A stretch of 64,000 nt of DNA. Source: Candidatus Eiseniibacteriota bacterium (GTDB lineage: Bacteria > Eisenbacteria > RBG-16-71-46). Positions 39,791 to 50,044 of the stretch are shown piece after piece; the first letter of the stretch is position 1; every line of letters starts with the position of its first letter. The position numbers and the translations under genes are program-made. Below the pieces are notes generated by a model. That model saw only the letters and a list, made by a program, of their open reading frames with translations, did not search any database and was not told the origin of the DNA. Location: assembly GCA_016215625.1 (NCBI GenBank), contig JACRIW010000075.1, positions 33,373-97,372 on the forward strand, read 5' to 3'.

Positions 39791-41395
39791 TCACTTGTCC
39801 GTGCACGCGTAGCACAGGTTGAAACTCTTGTTGATGAGCGGGAAGTCGGGAACGATGTTGCCCGGCACGCACAGCGCGAGCGCGGGCCAGATGGCGTGCG
39901 AGGCCGAACGCATGCGCCACTCGCCGATCAGGCCGCGGTCGTCGGCGCGCAGCCAGTGCGACAGCAGTCCGCGCGGCGACTCGACGAGCCCGAAGCCCCA
40001 GCGGCCGGGCGGCAGTTCACCGACGTGCTGCACGAGCGGGCCGCCGGGCAGGCGCAGGATCATCTGGTCGATCAGGTTGAGCGACTCGACGATCTCGTCG
40101 GCGCGCACGTCGAGCCGCGCGAGCACGTCGCCGCCGGTGCGCGAGATCACCTGGAAGTCGAGCTCCCGGTAGAAGGCGTACGGATGGTCCTTGCGTCCGT
40201 CGCGCACGCTGCCGCTCGCGCGCGCGGCCACGCCGGTCACGCCGAAGTCGCGCGCGACCTGCGGCGTGAGCACGCCCGTCGTCGCGAGGCGGTCCATGAC
40301 CGCGGCATTCGCGCGCGCCGAGCGCAGCACCCCGGCGACGTCCGCTCGCACGTCGGCGAGCGCGCGGCGCAGCCACAGCTGCTGCGCGTCGTCGAGGTCG
40401 CGCTGCACGCCGCCCGGCACGCACACGCCGCGCAGGAAGCGGTGACCGAAGAGCGCGTCGGCGGTCTGCTGCACGGCTTCCTTGAGCCGCGCCATTTCCG
40501 CGGCGCCGACGACGTACGCGACGTCCGTGAGGATGCCGCCGAGGTCGGTGAGGTGGTTGAGCAGCCGTTCGAGTTCGCCCGCCATGCTGCGCAGGGCGCG
40601 CGCGCGCGGCGGCGGCACGATGCCGGCGATCTCTTCGGCCGCGCCGCAGAACGCGAGCGCGTGCGAGAAGGCGCACGTGCCGCACACGCGCTCGGCCAGT
40701 TCGAGTCCGCGTGAGAGCGTCGCGCCTTCGGCGAGCTTCTCGAGGCCGCGCCACTTCCAGCCGAGCCGCACGTCGAGCTTGAGCACCGCTTCGCCGACGG
40801 TCGAGAAGCGGAAGTGCCCGGGCTCGATGACGCCGGCGTGGATGGGGCCGACGGGAATCTCGAACACGCCGTCGCCCTCGACGGGCAGGAACTTCCAGCG
40901 CGGCGCCCACTCGACGGCGTCGCCGGGGGCGAAGTCCTTGCGCAGCGGATGGAAGTCGCGCGGCCAGCCTTCGTGCGCGATCAGCGGGCGCGGATCGGGA
41001 TGGTCCATGGGCGTGACGCCCATGAGGTCGCGCATCTCGCGTTCGAGCCAGTGCGCCGCGGGCACGGTCGTGGTGATGGAGCGATACGCCGGCGCGAGTT
41101 CGGGCACGGCCGAGACGAGCGTGAGGATCGCGTCCTCGGGCGCCATCGTGAACATGACGTGCAGGCGGTAGCGGCCCGCGCTCTCGCGCTCGTCGAGCGC
41201 GAAGAGCTGCAGCAGCATGCCGCCCCACTCGCCGACGATCGCGCCGGCGACCTCCGCGAGGCGCTCGGCGGGCACGACGACCGTGCGCTCGCGCAGGCTC
41301 GTGCGGTCGGCGTCGATGACCGCGTCCGAGAAGCGTTCGCGGATGCCGCGCAGCGCGCTGTCGAGCGGGAAGAGTTCGCCGGGCTGGAGCGTCAC
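39791..41395 (-). CDS. NuoCD/HyfG-like hydrogenase large subunit
   Basis: NuoC-like N-domain plus NuoD-like domain; ERVCGTCAFSHA and C-terminal NKSFNLCYACTDK; GTG start overlapping upstream gene. Confidence 0.9.
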   Translation of the reverse strand: MTLQPGELFPLDSALRGIRERFSDAVIDADRTSLRERTVVVPAERLAEVAGAIVGEWGGMLLQLFALDERESAGRYRLHVMFTMAPEDAILTLVSAVPELAPAYRSITTTVPAAHWLEREMRDLMGVTPMDHPDPRPLIAHEGWPRDFHPLRKDFAPGDAVEWAPRWKFLPVEGDGVFEIPVGPIHAGVIEPGHFRFSTVGEAVLKLDVRLGWKWRGLEKLAEGATLSRGLELAERVCGTCAFSHALAFCGAAEEIAGIVPPPRARALRSMAGELERLLNHLTDLGGILTDVAYVVGAAEMARLKEAVQQTADALFGHRFLRGVCVPGGVQRDLDDAQQLWLRRALADVRADVAGVLRSARANAAVMDRLATTGVLTPQVARDFGVTGVAARASGSVRDGRKDHPYAFYRELDFQVISRTGGDVLARLDVRADEIVESLNLIDQMILRLPGGPLVQHVGELPPGRWGFGLVESPRGLLSHWLRADDRGLIGEWRMRSASHAIWPALALCVPGNIVPDFPLINKSFNLCYACTDK

Positions 41396-42855
41396 GAGAG
41401 CACCTCCACGGCGCGGTCGAGCAGCGCGCGCAGCGGCGCGGGCAGCCAGAAGCCGAGCAGCACGAGCGCCGCGAGCAGCGCCCAGAGCGGCGCGTGCGAC
41501 GCGGCGGGCAGCAGGTCGGTGAAGCGGGGGCGCGCTCTTCCGAGCACCATGCGGCCCCAGTGGAACGTCAGTCCGGCGAACACGATCACGAGCGCGACGA
41601 CGGCCGCGACCGCGGCGCCGCGGTGCGGGCTCGCGAACGCGCCCGCGAGCGACAGCCACTCCGACAGGAACGTGGCGGCGGGCGGCAGCCCGACGAGCCC
41701 GAGGCCCGCGCCCACGAGCAGCGTGCCGAGCGCGGGGCTCGCCTCGAGCACGCCCGACCACTGGTCCATGCGGCGCGAGGCCGCGCCGCGCGCGATCGAA
41801 CCGCCGACGAGGAACGCGAGCGATTTGGCGAACGACTGCACGAACAGGTGCAGCAGCCCGCCGAACACGGCGAGCGGTGTGCCGACGCCGATCGCGAACG
41901 TGAGGATGCCCGTGTGCTCGATGCTCGAGTACGCGAGCAGGCGCTTGTACTCGCCCTGCACGAGCAGGAACGGCGTCGCGACGAGCATGGACAGCACGCC
42001 GAACGACACGAGCAGGCCGCTCGACCACTCGTGCCCGACGCACGCGGCCGTGACCGCGTGGAAGCGCAGCAGGCCCGTGAGCGAGGTGGCTAGCAGCCCG
42101 GTGGACATGAGCGCGGCGACCGGGGTCGGCGCCTGCGAATAGGCGTCGGGCAGCCAGGAGTGCATCGGCGCGAGTCCCGCCTTGGCGCCGTAGCCCGCGA
42201 GCGCGAACAGGAACGCGAGCTTCACGAAGCGAGGGTCGAGCGACCCGGCGACGTCGCGCAGCACGCTCCAGTGCAGGCCGCGGCTGCCGTCGCCGAGCAC
42301 GTGCACGGCCGAGTAGTAGAGGAGCACCGTGGCGAGCAGCGCGAGCGCGATGCCGACCGAGCAGAGCAGCAGGTACTTCCAGCCGGCCTCGACCGCGCCG
42401 GGGCGGCGGTAGTAGCCGACGAGCAGCGCCGAGGCGAGCGTCGCGCCCTCGATCGCGATCCACAGCAGACCGAGATTGTTCGCGAGGGCGCCGAGCAGCA
42501 TGCCGGCGACGAGCGCGAGGTAGAGCGCCTCGTACCGCCCCGCGGGCCAGCGGTCCTGCTCGCGCTCGCGCGCGAGCACGACCGGCATGTAGTACTCGCC
42601 GTACCACGCGCACGCGGCCGCGATCGCGGTGACGACGAGCGTCACGAGCGCGGACAGCGCGTCCGCGCGCAACCACAGGTTCGCGCCGGCCACCGGGCCA
42701 CCCGCGAGCACGCGCGCCGCGAGCACGAGCGCGAGGGCGAACGCCGCGGCCGTGACCATCGTCGCGATCCGGCCCGCGCGCGCCGCCAGCGCGGGCACCA
42801 GGCACGCGATGGCGCCGAGCGGCGCGAGCAGGAGCAGCGGAAGGAGCACGAGCAT
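41392..42855 (-). CDS. NuoN/HyfF-like proton-translocating membrane subunit
   Basis: KAGLAPMHSWLPDAYSQAPTPVAALMS, RLLAYSSIEHTGI motifs. Confidence 0.9.
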   Translation of the reverse strand: MLVLLPLLLLAPLGAIACLVPALAARAGRIATMVTAAAFALALVLAARVLAGGPVAGANLWLRADALSALVTLVVTAIAAACAWYGEYYMPVVLAREREQDRWPAGRYEALYLALVAGMLLGALANNLGLLWIAIEGATLASALLVGYYRRPGAVEAGWKYLLLCSVGIALALLATVLLYYSAVHVLGDGSRGLHWSVLRDVAGSLDPRFVKLAFLFALAGYGAKAGLAPMHSWLPDAYSQAPTPVAALMSTGLLATSLTGLLRFHAVTAACVGHEWSSGLLVSFGVLSMLVATPFLLVQGEYKRLLAYSSIEHTGILTFAIGVGTPLAVFGGLLHLFVQSFAKSLAFLVGGSIARGAASRRMDQWSGVLEASPALGTLLVGAGLGLVGLPPAATFLSEWLSLAGAFASPHRGAAVAAVVALVIVFAGLTFHWGRMVLGRARPRFTDLLPAASHAPLWALLAALVLLGFWLPAPLRALLDRAVEVLS

Positions 42856-42857
42856 GG

Positions 42858-43532
42858 TCAGCCCTTCAGGTCCGAGAGTTTCGTCGTGTCGCCCGAGCCG
42901 TGCGTCTGCTCGATGCGGGACACGAACAGCCCGAGGAGCGCCACGCCCACGAGCAGGTCGAGCAGCACGCCCATTTCGACGACGAGCGGCATGCCGTAGG
43001 TGAGCGAGACGGCGGCGAGGAAGATCGCGTTCTCGAGGATCACGAGCCCGACGACCTGCATGAGGGCCTGCTTGCGGCTCACCATGAGGAACATGCCGAC
43101 GAGCGTCGTGGCGACCGAGACGGGCAGGCAGGAGGCGAGGATGCTGACGCCGGAGCCGAACAGCGCGCGCGTCTGGCTGAACGCGATGACGACCAGCGCC
43201 CCGCACACGAGCATGCCGGCGGGCACGCCGAAGTACGGCTCGGTCTCGAGCGCGCCGCCGCCGCGCAGCGCCTGCTTGCGCAGCAGGCTCGGGATGACGC
43301 CGCCCTTCACCGCGATCACGAGCAGCGCCGCGAGCGCGATGTGCCGCGTTCCGGTGGCGAGCGCGACCGTGAGCGCGATGCCGCCGAGCGCGAGCGAGTT
43401 GAACCGGTAGGCCGTGATCGCCGCGAGCGTGCGCCGCTGCGCGGCGGCGTACAGCGCGCTCAGCAGGAACGCGCCGGCGAGGAGGTTCACCGTGTTGCTG
43501 CGAGGGAGCCAGTCGGGCAGTTGGAGGTTCAT
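42858..43532 (-). CDS. HyfE-like hydrogenase membrane subunit
   Basis: HyfE-like: KGGVIPSLLRK, LVILENAIFLAAVSLTYGMPLVVEMGVLLDLLVGV. Confidence 0.85.
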   Translation of the reverse strand: MNLQLPDWLPRSNTVNLLAGAFLLSALYAAAQRRTLAAITAYRFNSLALGGIALTVALATGTRHIALAALLVIAVKGGVIPSLLRKQALRGGGALETEPYFGVPAGMLVCGALVVIAFSQTRALFGSGVSILASCLPVSVATTLVGMFLMVSRKQALMQVVGLVILENAIFLAAVSLTYGMPLVVEMGVLLDLLVGVALLGLFVSRIEQTHGSGDTTKLSDLKG

Positions 43533-43533
43533 G

Positions 43534-44481
43534 TCAGCCGCGGAGCAGCGAGTCGGAGGTGAGCGCGAGCAGCGCGAGCAGGAACGCCATGCCGAGGAAC
43601 TCCGGCACGCGGAACAGGCGCATCTTGGCGGTGACCGATTCGGTGACCGCGACCACGACCGCGAAGACCGCGAGCTTGCCCACCCACGCGCCGAGCGCGA
43701 CGAGCAGCGCGAGCGGCGAGGGCTCGACCGCGATGCCCCACGGCAGGAAGAGATTGGCCACGAGCGTGAGCAGCAGCATCTGGCGGATCGCGGCCGCCCA
43801 TTCGAGCAGCGCGAGGTGATGCCCCGACACGTCGAGCACGAGCCCCTCGTGGATCATCGTGAGCTCGAGGTGGGTGACCGGGTTGTCCACGGGCACGCGG
43901 CCGGTCTCGGAGACGACCACGATCCACATCGCGGTGAGCGCGAGCAGGTGCGACGGCGAGATCCACGCGTCCGGCGTCGCGGCGACGGCCGCGGAGATGC
44001 GCGAGAGGTCGGTGCTGCGCGCCGCGATCGCGAGCGTGAACACCGACAGCATGAGCGCGGGTTCGGCGAGCGCCGAAAGCGCGAGGTGGCGGCTCGCCGC
44101 CATGCCGCCGAACGTCGTGCCGGCCTCGAGCGCGAGCAGCGCGAGCAGCACGCGCATCACGGCGAGCAGCGCCACGGTCATCACGAGATCGCCCGCGAAG
44201 CCCATGCCGGGCCGTGTCGTGAGCACGGGCGTCCACGTGCACACGGCCAGCGCGGCGCCGAGCACGAGGTAGGGCGTGACGCGCGCGAGCGGGGAGGCGT
44301 CCTCGCTCAGCACCGTCTCCTTGCCGGCGAGCTTCGCGAGATCGCGGTAGCGCTGGAGCACCGGCAGGCCGCGGCGCATCTGCAGGCGCGCCTTGATCGC
44401 GCCCACGACGCCGTTCCACGCGGGTGCGAGCGCGACGAGCAGCGCCGTCTGCAGGATCACGAGCAGGGCGGCCGGCATCAG
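43534..44481 (-). CDS. NuoH/HyfC-like membrane subunit
   Basis: KARLQMRRGLPVLQRYRDLAKL, ETGRVPVDNPVTHLELTMIHEG. Confidence 0.9.
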   Translation of the reverse strand: MMPAALLVILQTALLVALAPAWNGVVGAIKARLQMRRGLPVLQRYRDLAKLAGKETVLSEDASPLARVTPYLVLGAALAVCTWTPVLTTRPGMGFAGDLVMTVALLAVMRVLLALLALEAGTTFGGMAASRHLALSALAEPALMLSVFTLAIAARSTDLSRISAAVAATPDAWISPSHLLALTAMWIVVVSETGRVPVDNPVTHLELTMIHEGLVLDVSGHHLALLEWAAAIRQMLLLTLVANLFLPWGIAVEPSPLALLVALGAWVGKLAVFAVVVAVTESVTAKMRLFRVPEFLGMAFLLALLALTSDSLLRG

Positions 44482-46520
44482 CGTGCCCACAGCAGCAGGC
44501 CGACCACCGTCGCGAGCAGGTAGGCCAGGTAGAGGTGGAGGCTGCCCGTCTGCAGGCGGCGGACCTGCTCGGAGGTCCAGAGCACGGACTGCACGAGCGG
44601 GGCGAGCAGCGTCTTCTCGACGAGCTCGGGCAGGCCCGAACGGTAGCGGTACTTGCGCGCGAAGTAGGGCGAGCCCTCCTCGAGCACCTGCAGTTCGCGC
44701 TCACCGCGCAGCACGGGTTCGAAGATGAGCCGCAGCGGCTTCGTGAACCCGAGCGAGGAGTACTGCATGCGCGCGTCGAGCTTCGCGCCGCACGCCCACG
44801 AGGGCGCGATGCGCAGGCCGGGCGCGCCGCCGCGGCGCGCCCGCAGCCACACGCGCGCGAGTACGGCGAAGGCGCCGAGCATGAGCGCCGCGACCGCGGG
44901 CGCGATGCGGCTCGACTGCAGTCCCGCGGGGACGAGCACGAAGCCCGCGTGTTCGGAGAGCTGCGCCGCCTCGAAGCCCGGCAGCAGCACGGCGAGCGGC
45001 GCGGCGAGCGCACCGGCGAGCAGCGGCGCGCCGACGCCCCACGCGAACGGCAGCGCGGCGAACGCGAGGATCGCGGCCGCCGTCCGCGGCGCCGCGTCGT
45101 GCGCGGCCGCGGCCGGCTCGGTGCGCGGGCGTCCGAGGAAGCCGATGCCGTAGAGCTTCACGAGCGCGGCGACCGCGAGCGCGCCGGCGAGCGCGAGCCC
45201 GGCGCCCGCGAAGGGCGCGAGCAGCCGCAGCTGCCCGGCACCGGCCGAGAAGCCGAGGATGAGCGCCTGGAAGACCAGCCATTCACCCGCGAAGCACGAG
45301 AAGGGCGGCAGCCCGCAGAGCGCGAGCGTGGAGACGAGCGCGGCGAACGACACGCGCGGCATCCGGCGCGCGATCCCGCCGAGCGACTCGAGGTGGCGCG
45401 TGCCCGCGGCGTGCACGGCTTCGCCCACCGCGAGGAACGCGAGCGCCTTGGCGAGGCCGTGCCCGATCGCGTGGTAGAGCGCGCCCGCGAGCGCGACGCC
45501 GGCGATCTCGCGCTGGCCGTTCGCCGCGAGCAGCGCCGCGAGTCCCGTGGCGAGGGCGAGCACGCCCGCGTGCTTGATGGTCGAGCACGCGAGCAGCTTC
45601 TTCGCGTCGCTCTCGACCGCCGCATACAGCGCGCCCGTGAGCGCCGAGGCCACGCCGAGCACGAGCAGCACCGTGCCCCACTGCTCCGGCGGCGCGCCCG
45701 GCATCTGCCACGCGAAGCGCAGCATGCCGTAGAGCCCGGCCTTCACCATGACGCCGGAGAGCATCGCCGAGACCGGCGCAGGCGCCTCCGGGTGCGCGAG
45801 CGGCAGCCACACGTGCGCGGGCACGAGCCCGAGCTTGACCGCGAAGCCGATCGTGAAGCACCACGCGAGCGACTCGCGCGCGTGCGGCTCGAGCCGCGAG
45901 AACGCTTCGGCGAGCGCGCCGAACTGGAACGAGCCCGCGTGCGAGGCGAGCGTGACGAGCGCGTAGGCCACGAACGCCGCGCCGCGGTGCGAGAGCGCGA
46001 GGTAGACGTACGTGGCCGTGCGGCCACGGGCGCTGCGCAGGTCGTGCGCGACGAGTGCGGCCGACAGGAGCGTCATGCCCTCCCAGCAGAACAGGAACAG
46101 CAGCGCGTGCCGCGACAGGAACACGCACAGCAGGCAGAGCGCGAAGCCCGCGTGCAGCGCCAGCCGCGCGGCGGCGCCGGCCGGCGTGCCCGAGGGCGCG
46201 TGCGCGGCGAAGGACGCGGCGCCCACGAGCCCGAAGAGCAGCACGAACGGTGCGGACAGCGCGTCGGCCGCGAGCGTGAACGGCTCACTCGGCAGCCCCG
46301 GCCACCACGCGAGCAGCGCGCCGGACGAACCCGCCAGCTGCACGCCGCCCAGGACCGCCGCCAGGGCGCAGGCCGCCGCCGCGAGCGCGCGCGGGACGGC
46401 GTGGCGCAGCGCGGCGGGTGCGGCGGGCACGAGCGCGGCGATCGCAGGGAGCAGGAACGCGGCAACGAGCGCCCACACGGATCCGGCGAGCAGGGCGCTC
46501 TCGAGTCCGGCGAGAACCAT
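44478..46520 (-). CDS. NuoL/HyfB-like proton-conducting membrane subunit
   Basis: WEGMTLLSAALVAHD, KLGLVPAHVWLPLAHPEAPAPVSAMLSGVMVKAGLYGMLR. Confidence 0.9.
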   Translation of the reverse strand: MVLAGLESALLAGSVWALVAAFLLPAIAALVPAAPAALRHAVPRALAAAACALAAVLGGVQLAGSSGALLAWWPGLPSEPFTLAADALSAPFVLLFGLVGAASFAAHAPSGTPAGAAARLALHAGFALCLLCVFLSRHALLFLFCWEGMTLLSAALVAHDLRSARGRTATYVYLALSHRGAAFVAYALVTLASHAGSFQFGALAEAFSRLEPHARESLAWCFTIGFAVKLGLVPAHVWLPLAHPEAPAPVSAMLSGVMVKAGLYGMLRFAWQMPGAPPEQWGTVLLVLGVASALTGALYAAVESDAKKLLACSTIKHAGVLALATGLAALLAANGQREIAGVALAGALYHAIGHGLAKALAFLAVGEAVHAAGTRHLESLGGIARRMPRVSFAALVSTLALCGLPPFSCFAGEWLVFQALILGFSAGAGQLRLLAPFAGAGLALAGALAVAALVKLYGIGFLGRPRTEPAAAAHDAAPRTAAAILAFAALPFAWGVGAPLLAGALAAPLAVLLPGFEAAQLSEHAGFVLVPAGLQSSRIAPAVAALMLGAFAVLARVWLRARRGGAPGLRIAPSWACGAKLDARMQYSSLGFTKPLRLIFEPVLRGERELQVLEEGSPYFARKYRYRSGLPELVEKTLLAPLVQSVLWTSEQVRRLQTGSLHLYLAYLLATVVGLLLWAR

Positions 46521-46699
46521 GAGCCATCCGTGGTCAGGGGTTCCGTTCGGGGCGCGACAGGGCGAGAGGGACGATGCCGCGCCGGGTGACGACGCGCGCA
46601 TCTCAACACTTCGGGGGGTGCGCGGCAAGCGCCGCGCACCACTCGTTTGCTACCCTGCGCGCACGAGTGCAGCGGAACGACACTTCATCGGAGGAACGG

Positions 46700-47479
46700 A
46701 TGGGCGAGCGCATGCGGTTCACGGGCAAGGTGGCGTTGGTGACGGGAGCGAGCAGCGGGATCGGGCGCGCGACGGCGCGCGCGCTGGGCGCCGAGGGCGC
46801 GGCGGTGGCGCTCGGCGGACGCCGGCGCGATCGTCTCGACGAAGTGGCGGCCGAGCTGAACGCGAAGGGCGTGAAGACGCTCATGCTCACGGGTGACGTG
46901 AAGGAAGAGGCGACCGCGGCGGCGTGGGTGAAGCAGGCCGTGGACGCCTTCGGCGGGCTCGACGTGCTCGTGAACGCCGCGGGCGTGATCGGCAACGGCT
47001 CGGTGATGGACACGACCGCGGACAACTGGCGCCACGTCATGGCGAGCAACGTGGACTCGATCCTGTGGATGACGCGCGCCGCGGCCGAGCCGCTCAAGGC
47101 ACGCAAGGGCGCGATCGTGAACGTCTCGAGCGTCGCGGGCGGCGTGCGCCCGTACCCGGGACTCGCGTCGTACTGCGTGAGCAAGGGCGCGGTGGACATG
47201 CTCACGCGCTGCTCGGCGCTCGACTTCGCGCCGTTCGGCGTGCGCGTCAACGCGATCGCCCCGGGCGTCGTCGTGACCGAGCTGCACACGGTGACGAACG
47301 CCGTGGCGGACTACCCGGCGTTCCTCGAGCGCGGCAAGACCACGCACCCGATCGGCCGCGTGGGCAACGCCGAGGAGGTCGCGACGCTCATCCTGTACCT
47401 CGCCAGCGACGAGGCGGGCTGGGTGACGGGCGCGAACGTGTCGATCGACGGCGGCCGGGCGCTCGCCAGCGCGCGGTAG
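46700..47479 (+). CDS. SDR-family NAD(P)-dependent oxidoreductase
   Basis: VTGASSGIGRATA, NAAG, YCVSKGA, IDGG motifs. Confidence 0.93.
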   Translation: MGERMRFTGKVALVTGASSGIGRATARALGAEGAAVALGGRRRDRLDEVAAELNAKGVKTLMLTGDVKEEATAAAWVKQAVDAFGGLDVLVNAAGVIGNGSVMDTTADNWRHVMASNVDSILWMTRAAAEPLKARKGAIVNVSSVAGGVRPYPGLASYCVSKGAVDMLTRCSALDFAPFGVRVNAIAPGVVVTELHTVTNAVADYPAFLERGKTTHPIGRVGNAEEVATLILYLASDEAGWVTGANVSIDGGRALASAR

Positions 47480-47598
47480 TCCGGGACGGTTGCCGCGAGG
47501 GGGCGCCCGGAACCCCGGGCGAACCCCCGGCTTTCCGGGCAGTTGGGGCGGAAATCCCGCTCAGATGAGAAAGCGGGCGCGCCGATAACCACGGCGTC

Positions 47599-48435
47599 AT
47601 GTCCGTCGATCTCTCCTTCGCGCCCGGCCTGCCGGCCGTGCTCATCGCGCTCGCCGCCCTGCTGGGTGGCGCCGCGTGGTTCGCCGACGCCTATCGCGCG
47701 CTGCGCGTGCGCCGCGCCCATCACGGGCTGTGCGCCCGCGCGCTCGATGCGCTCGGCGAGGGACTCGTGCGCGTGCGTGGGCGTGTGGCGCTCGCGGGGC
47801 CGCTGTTCTCACCTCTCGGCGGCCGGCCGTGCGCCGGGTTCGTGCTCGAGGCCCACGGCGTGGACGTGCCCGTGCGCGGCCGCGTGCGTGAGTTCCGCGC
47901 GTTCGAGCTGCGCGAGGGCGCCCACGCGGCGCGGGTCGAGGCCGCGCACGGCGAGTGGGCGTTGCCCGTCACGTGGGAGCGCACGTTCGCGCCCGGCGAG
48001 GCGCTCGGCGCGAACGTCGAGGCGCTGCTCGACGCGCATCCCGAGCTCGCGTGGCTGCGCCGGCGTGGTGGCGCGCTGCGGCTGGTCGAACGCGCGTTGC
48101 ACCACCGCGACGCCGTGCAGGTGATCGCGCACGCCGAGTACGCCGAAGCCGCGTTCCACGCCGCCGGCTACCAGCAGGAACTGCGCACCGGCACCGACGG
48201 CGCGGTGGTGACGCATGCGTTCGGCGCCGGGGCGCCGGCCGTTCCCGCGTGCGACTGGCGACTGTCGGATCCCGACGATCTGCCGATGCAGGTGCTCGCC
48301 GAAGGCGCGCCCGCGTCCGCAGCGTGCGTGCCCGCGGCGGCGCGCACGTGGGGTGTCGCGCTCGGTCCGCTGCTCTCGCTGGCCGGGCTGCTCGTGCTCG
48401 CGCGGCTCGCGGGCGCCGTGATGGTGGTGCGCTGA
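47599..48435 (+). CDS. Membrane-anchored GIDE-like protein
   Basis: N-terminal and C-terminal TM with an RVRGRVALAGPLFSPLGGRPCAGFVLE central domain; sits next to GIDE/LemA genes. Confidence 0.55.
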   Translation: MSVDLSFAPGLPAVLIALAALLGGAAWFADAYRALRVRRAHHGLCARALDALGEGLVRVRGRVALAGPLFSPLGGRPCAGFVLEAHGVDVPVRGRVREFRAFELREGAHAARVEAAHGEWALPVTWERTFAPGEALGANVEALLDAHPELAWLRRRGGALRLVERALHHRDAVQVIAHAEYAEAAFHAAGYQQELRTGTDGAVVTHAFGAGAPAVPACDWRLSDPDDLPMQVLAEGAPASAACVPAAARTWGVALGPLLSLAGLLVLARLAGAVMVVR

Positions 48436-48436
48436 C

Positions 48437-49279
48437 GTGGGCGACCCGCGCGGCATGCTGCTCTCGATCGCCTGCACGCTCGGCGGCACCTGGGCGTTCG
48501 TGACGGGCTTCCGCGCGCTGCGCACGTGGCGCGTGCTGCTCGACACGCCGACCGCGCGCGTGCGCTCGATGGCGATGGGCATGGTCGAACTCTGCGGTCA
48601 GGTCGAGACACGCAGCGATCTCCGCTCGCCGTTTTCGGGCCGCGAGTGCGTGTGGTGGGAGGTCGAGATCTCGACGCTCTCCGGACGCTCGCGCGGCCGG
48701 CAGGGCTGGAGCGTCGTGCACCGCAAGACCTCCGGACAGCCGTTCTACCTGCGCGACGAGACCGGCGTGGCGCTGGTCTACCCGCACGGCGCGAACGTGA
48801 AGGTGAACTTCACGGCCGAGGAGATGACGCACGGACTCGGCGTCCCCGAGCCGTACATGGAGTACATGGAGCAGCAGGGCCTCGGCCTGCGCCGCATGTG
48901 GGCGCTCGGCGCGATGCGGTTCCGCGAGCGCGTGCTCGAGGCGCCCTCGCGCGTGTTCGTGCTCGGCCGCGCGTTCCCGCGCGCCATGACCCGCGAGGTG
49001 TCGTTCTCGGACATCGAGCTGGCGGTCACGGGCACCGACGGCGGTGCGCGGACGAGCGTGGGCGCGACCCGGCAGGGCGAGCGCGACGAGGACGTGCGCG
49101 GCGTGATCCGCCAGGGCTCGGGCGGCGAGACGTTCCTGATCGGGCAGCGCTCGGAGGCCGAGCTGCAGCTCGAATACGGCGTGCGGGCGTTCGGCGGGCT
49201 GATCGCCGGGCCGCTGCTGACGCTGTTCGGCCTGTGGTGCGCGCTCGAACTCGCGCGCACCGGTGGATGGAGTCTGTAG
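48437..49279 (+). CDS. GIDE (MUL1-like) domain membrane protein
   Basis: VELCGQVETRSDLRSPFSGRECVWWEVEI ... HRKTSGQPFYLRDETG ... C-terminal TM. Confidence 0.75.
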   Translation: MGDPRGMLLSIACTLGGTWAFVTGFRALRTWRVLLDTPTARVRSMAMGMVELCGQVETRSDLRSPFSGRECVWWEVEISTLSGRSRGRQGWSVVHRKTSGQPFYLRDETGVALVYPHGANVKVNFTAEEMTHGLGVPEPYMEYMEQQGLGLRRMWALGAMRFRERVLEAPSRVFVLGRAFPRAMTREVSFSDIELAVTGTDGGARTSVGATRQGERDEDVRGVIRQGSGGETFLIGQRSEAELQLEYGVRAFGGLIAGPLLTLFGLWCALELARTGGWSL

Positions 49280-49336
49280 AAGCACCGTGGACGGCGAACG
49301 GACCGTCCACGCACACGCAACACCGAGGAGGTCGCG

Positions 49337-49915
49337 ATGCACGCGAGTGAGATTCTCTGGACCGTGGTGATCGGGTTCGTGCTGGTCGGGTCGGTCGGCT
49401 TCTTCCTGTCGATCTACAACAGCCTGATCGAGATGAAGAACAACATCGGACGGTCCTGGGCGAACATCGACGTGCTGCTCAAGCAGCGGCACGACGAGCT
49501 GCCGAAGCTGGTGAGCGTGTGCGAGGCGTACATGCAGCACGAACGCGCGGTGTTCGACAAGCTCAGCGAGGCGCGCGCGGCGCTGGCGAAGGCCGCCGGC
49601 GTGGCACAGCGTTCGGACGCCGAAAACCAGATCACGCGCGCGATCGGGCAGTTCTTCGCCGTCGCGGAGAGCTATCCGGAGCTCAAGGCGAACCAGTCGT
49701 TCGCCGCGCTGCAGGCGCGCATCAGCGAGCTCGAGAACGCGATCGCCGACCGCCGCGAGTTCTACAACGACACCGTGACGCTCTTCAACACGCGCCTCGA
49801 GCAGATTCCCGACTCGTGGATCGCGGACGGCATGAACCTGCAGGCGGCCGAGCTGTTCAAGATCGACGAGTCCGACCGCAAGGACGTCGCGATCTCGTTC
49901 AAGATGTCCGCCTGA
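49337..49915 (+). CDS. lemA: LemA family protein
   Basis: YNSLIEMKNNIGRSWANIDVLLKQRHDELPKLV; AISFKMSA tail. Confidence 0.95.
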   Translation: MHASEILWTVVIGFVLVGSVGFFLSIYNSLIEMKNNIGRSWANIDVLLKQRHDELPKLVSVCEAYMQHERAVFDKLSEARAALAKAAGVAQRSDAENQITRAIGQFFAVAESYPELKANQSFAALQARISELENAIADRREFYNDTVTLFNTRLEQIPDSWIADGMNLQAAELFKIDESDRKDVAISFKMSA

Positions 49916-50044
49916 CGCCGTGCCGCGACCGCGCGCTCGGCGCACGCGCCGCGCGCGATCGCGTGCGTCTTGCTCCGCCGGGAGTGCGCCTGTAGCGTGC
50001 GGCTCCGTTCACGCACGCAGCGCCCTCTTCCGGAACCCGACGCA

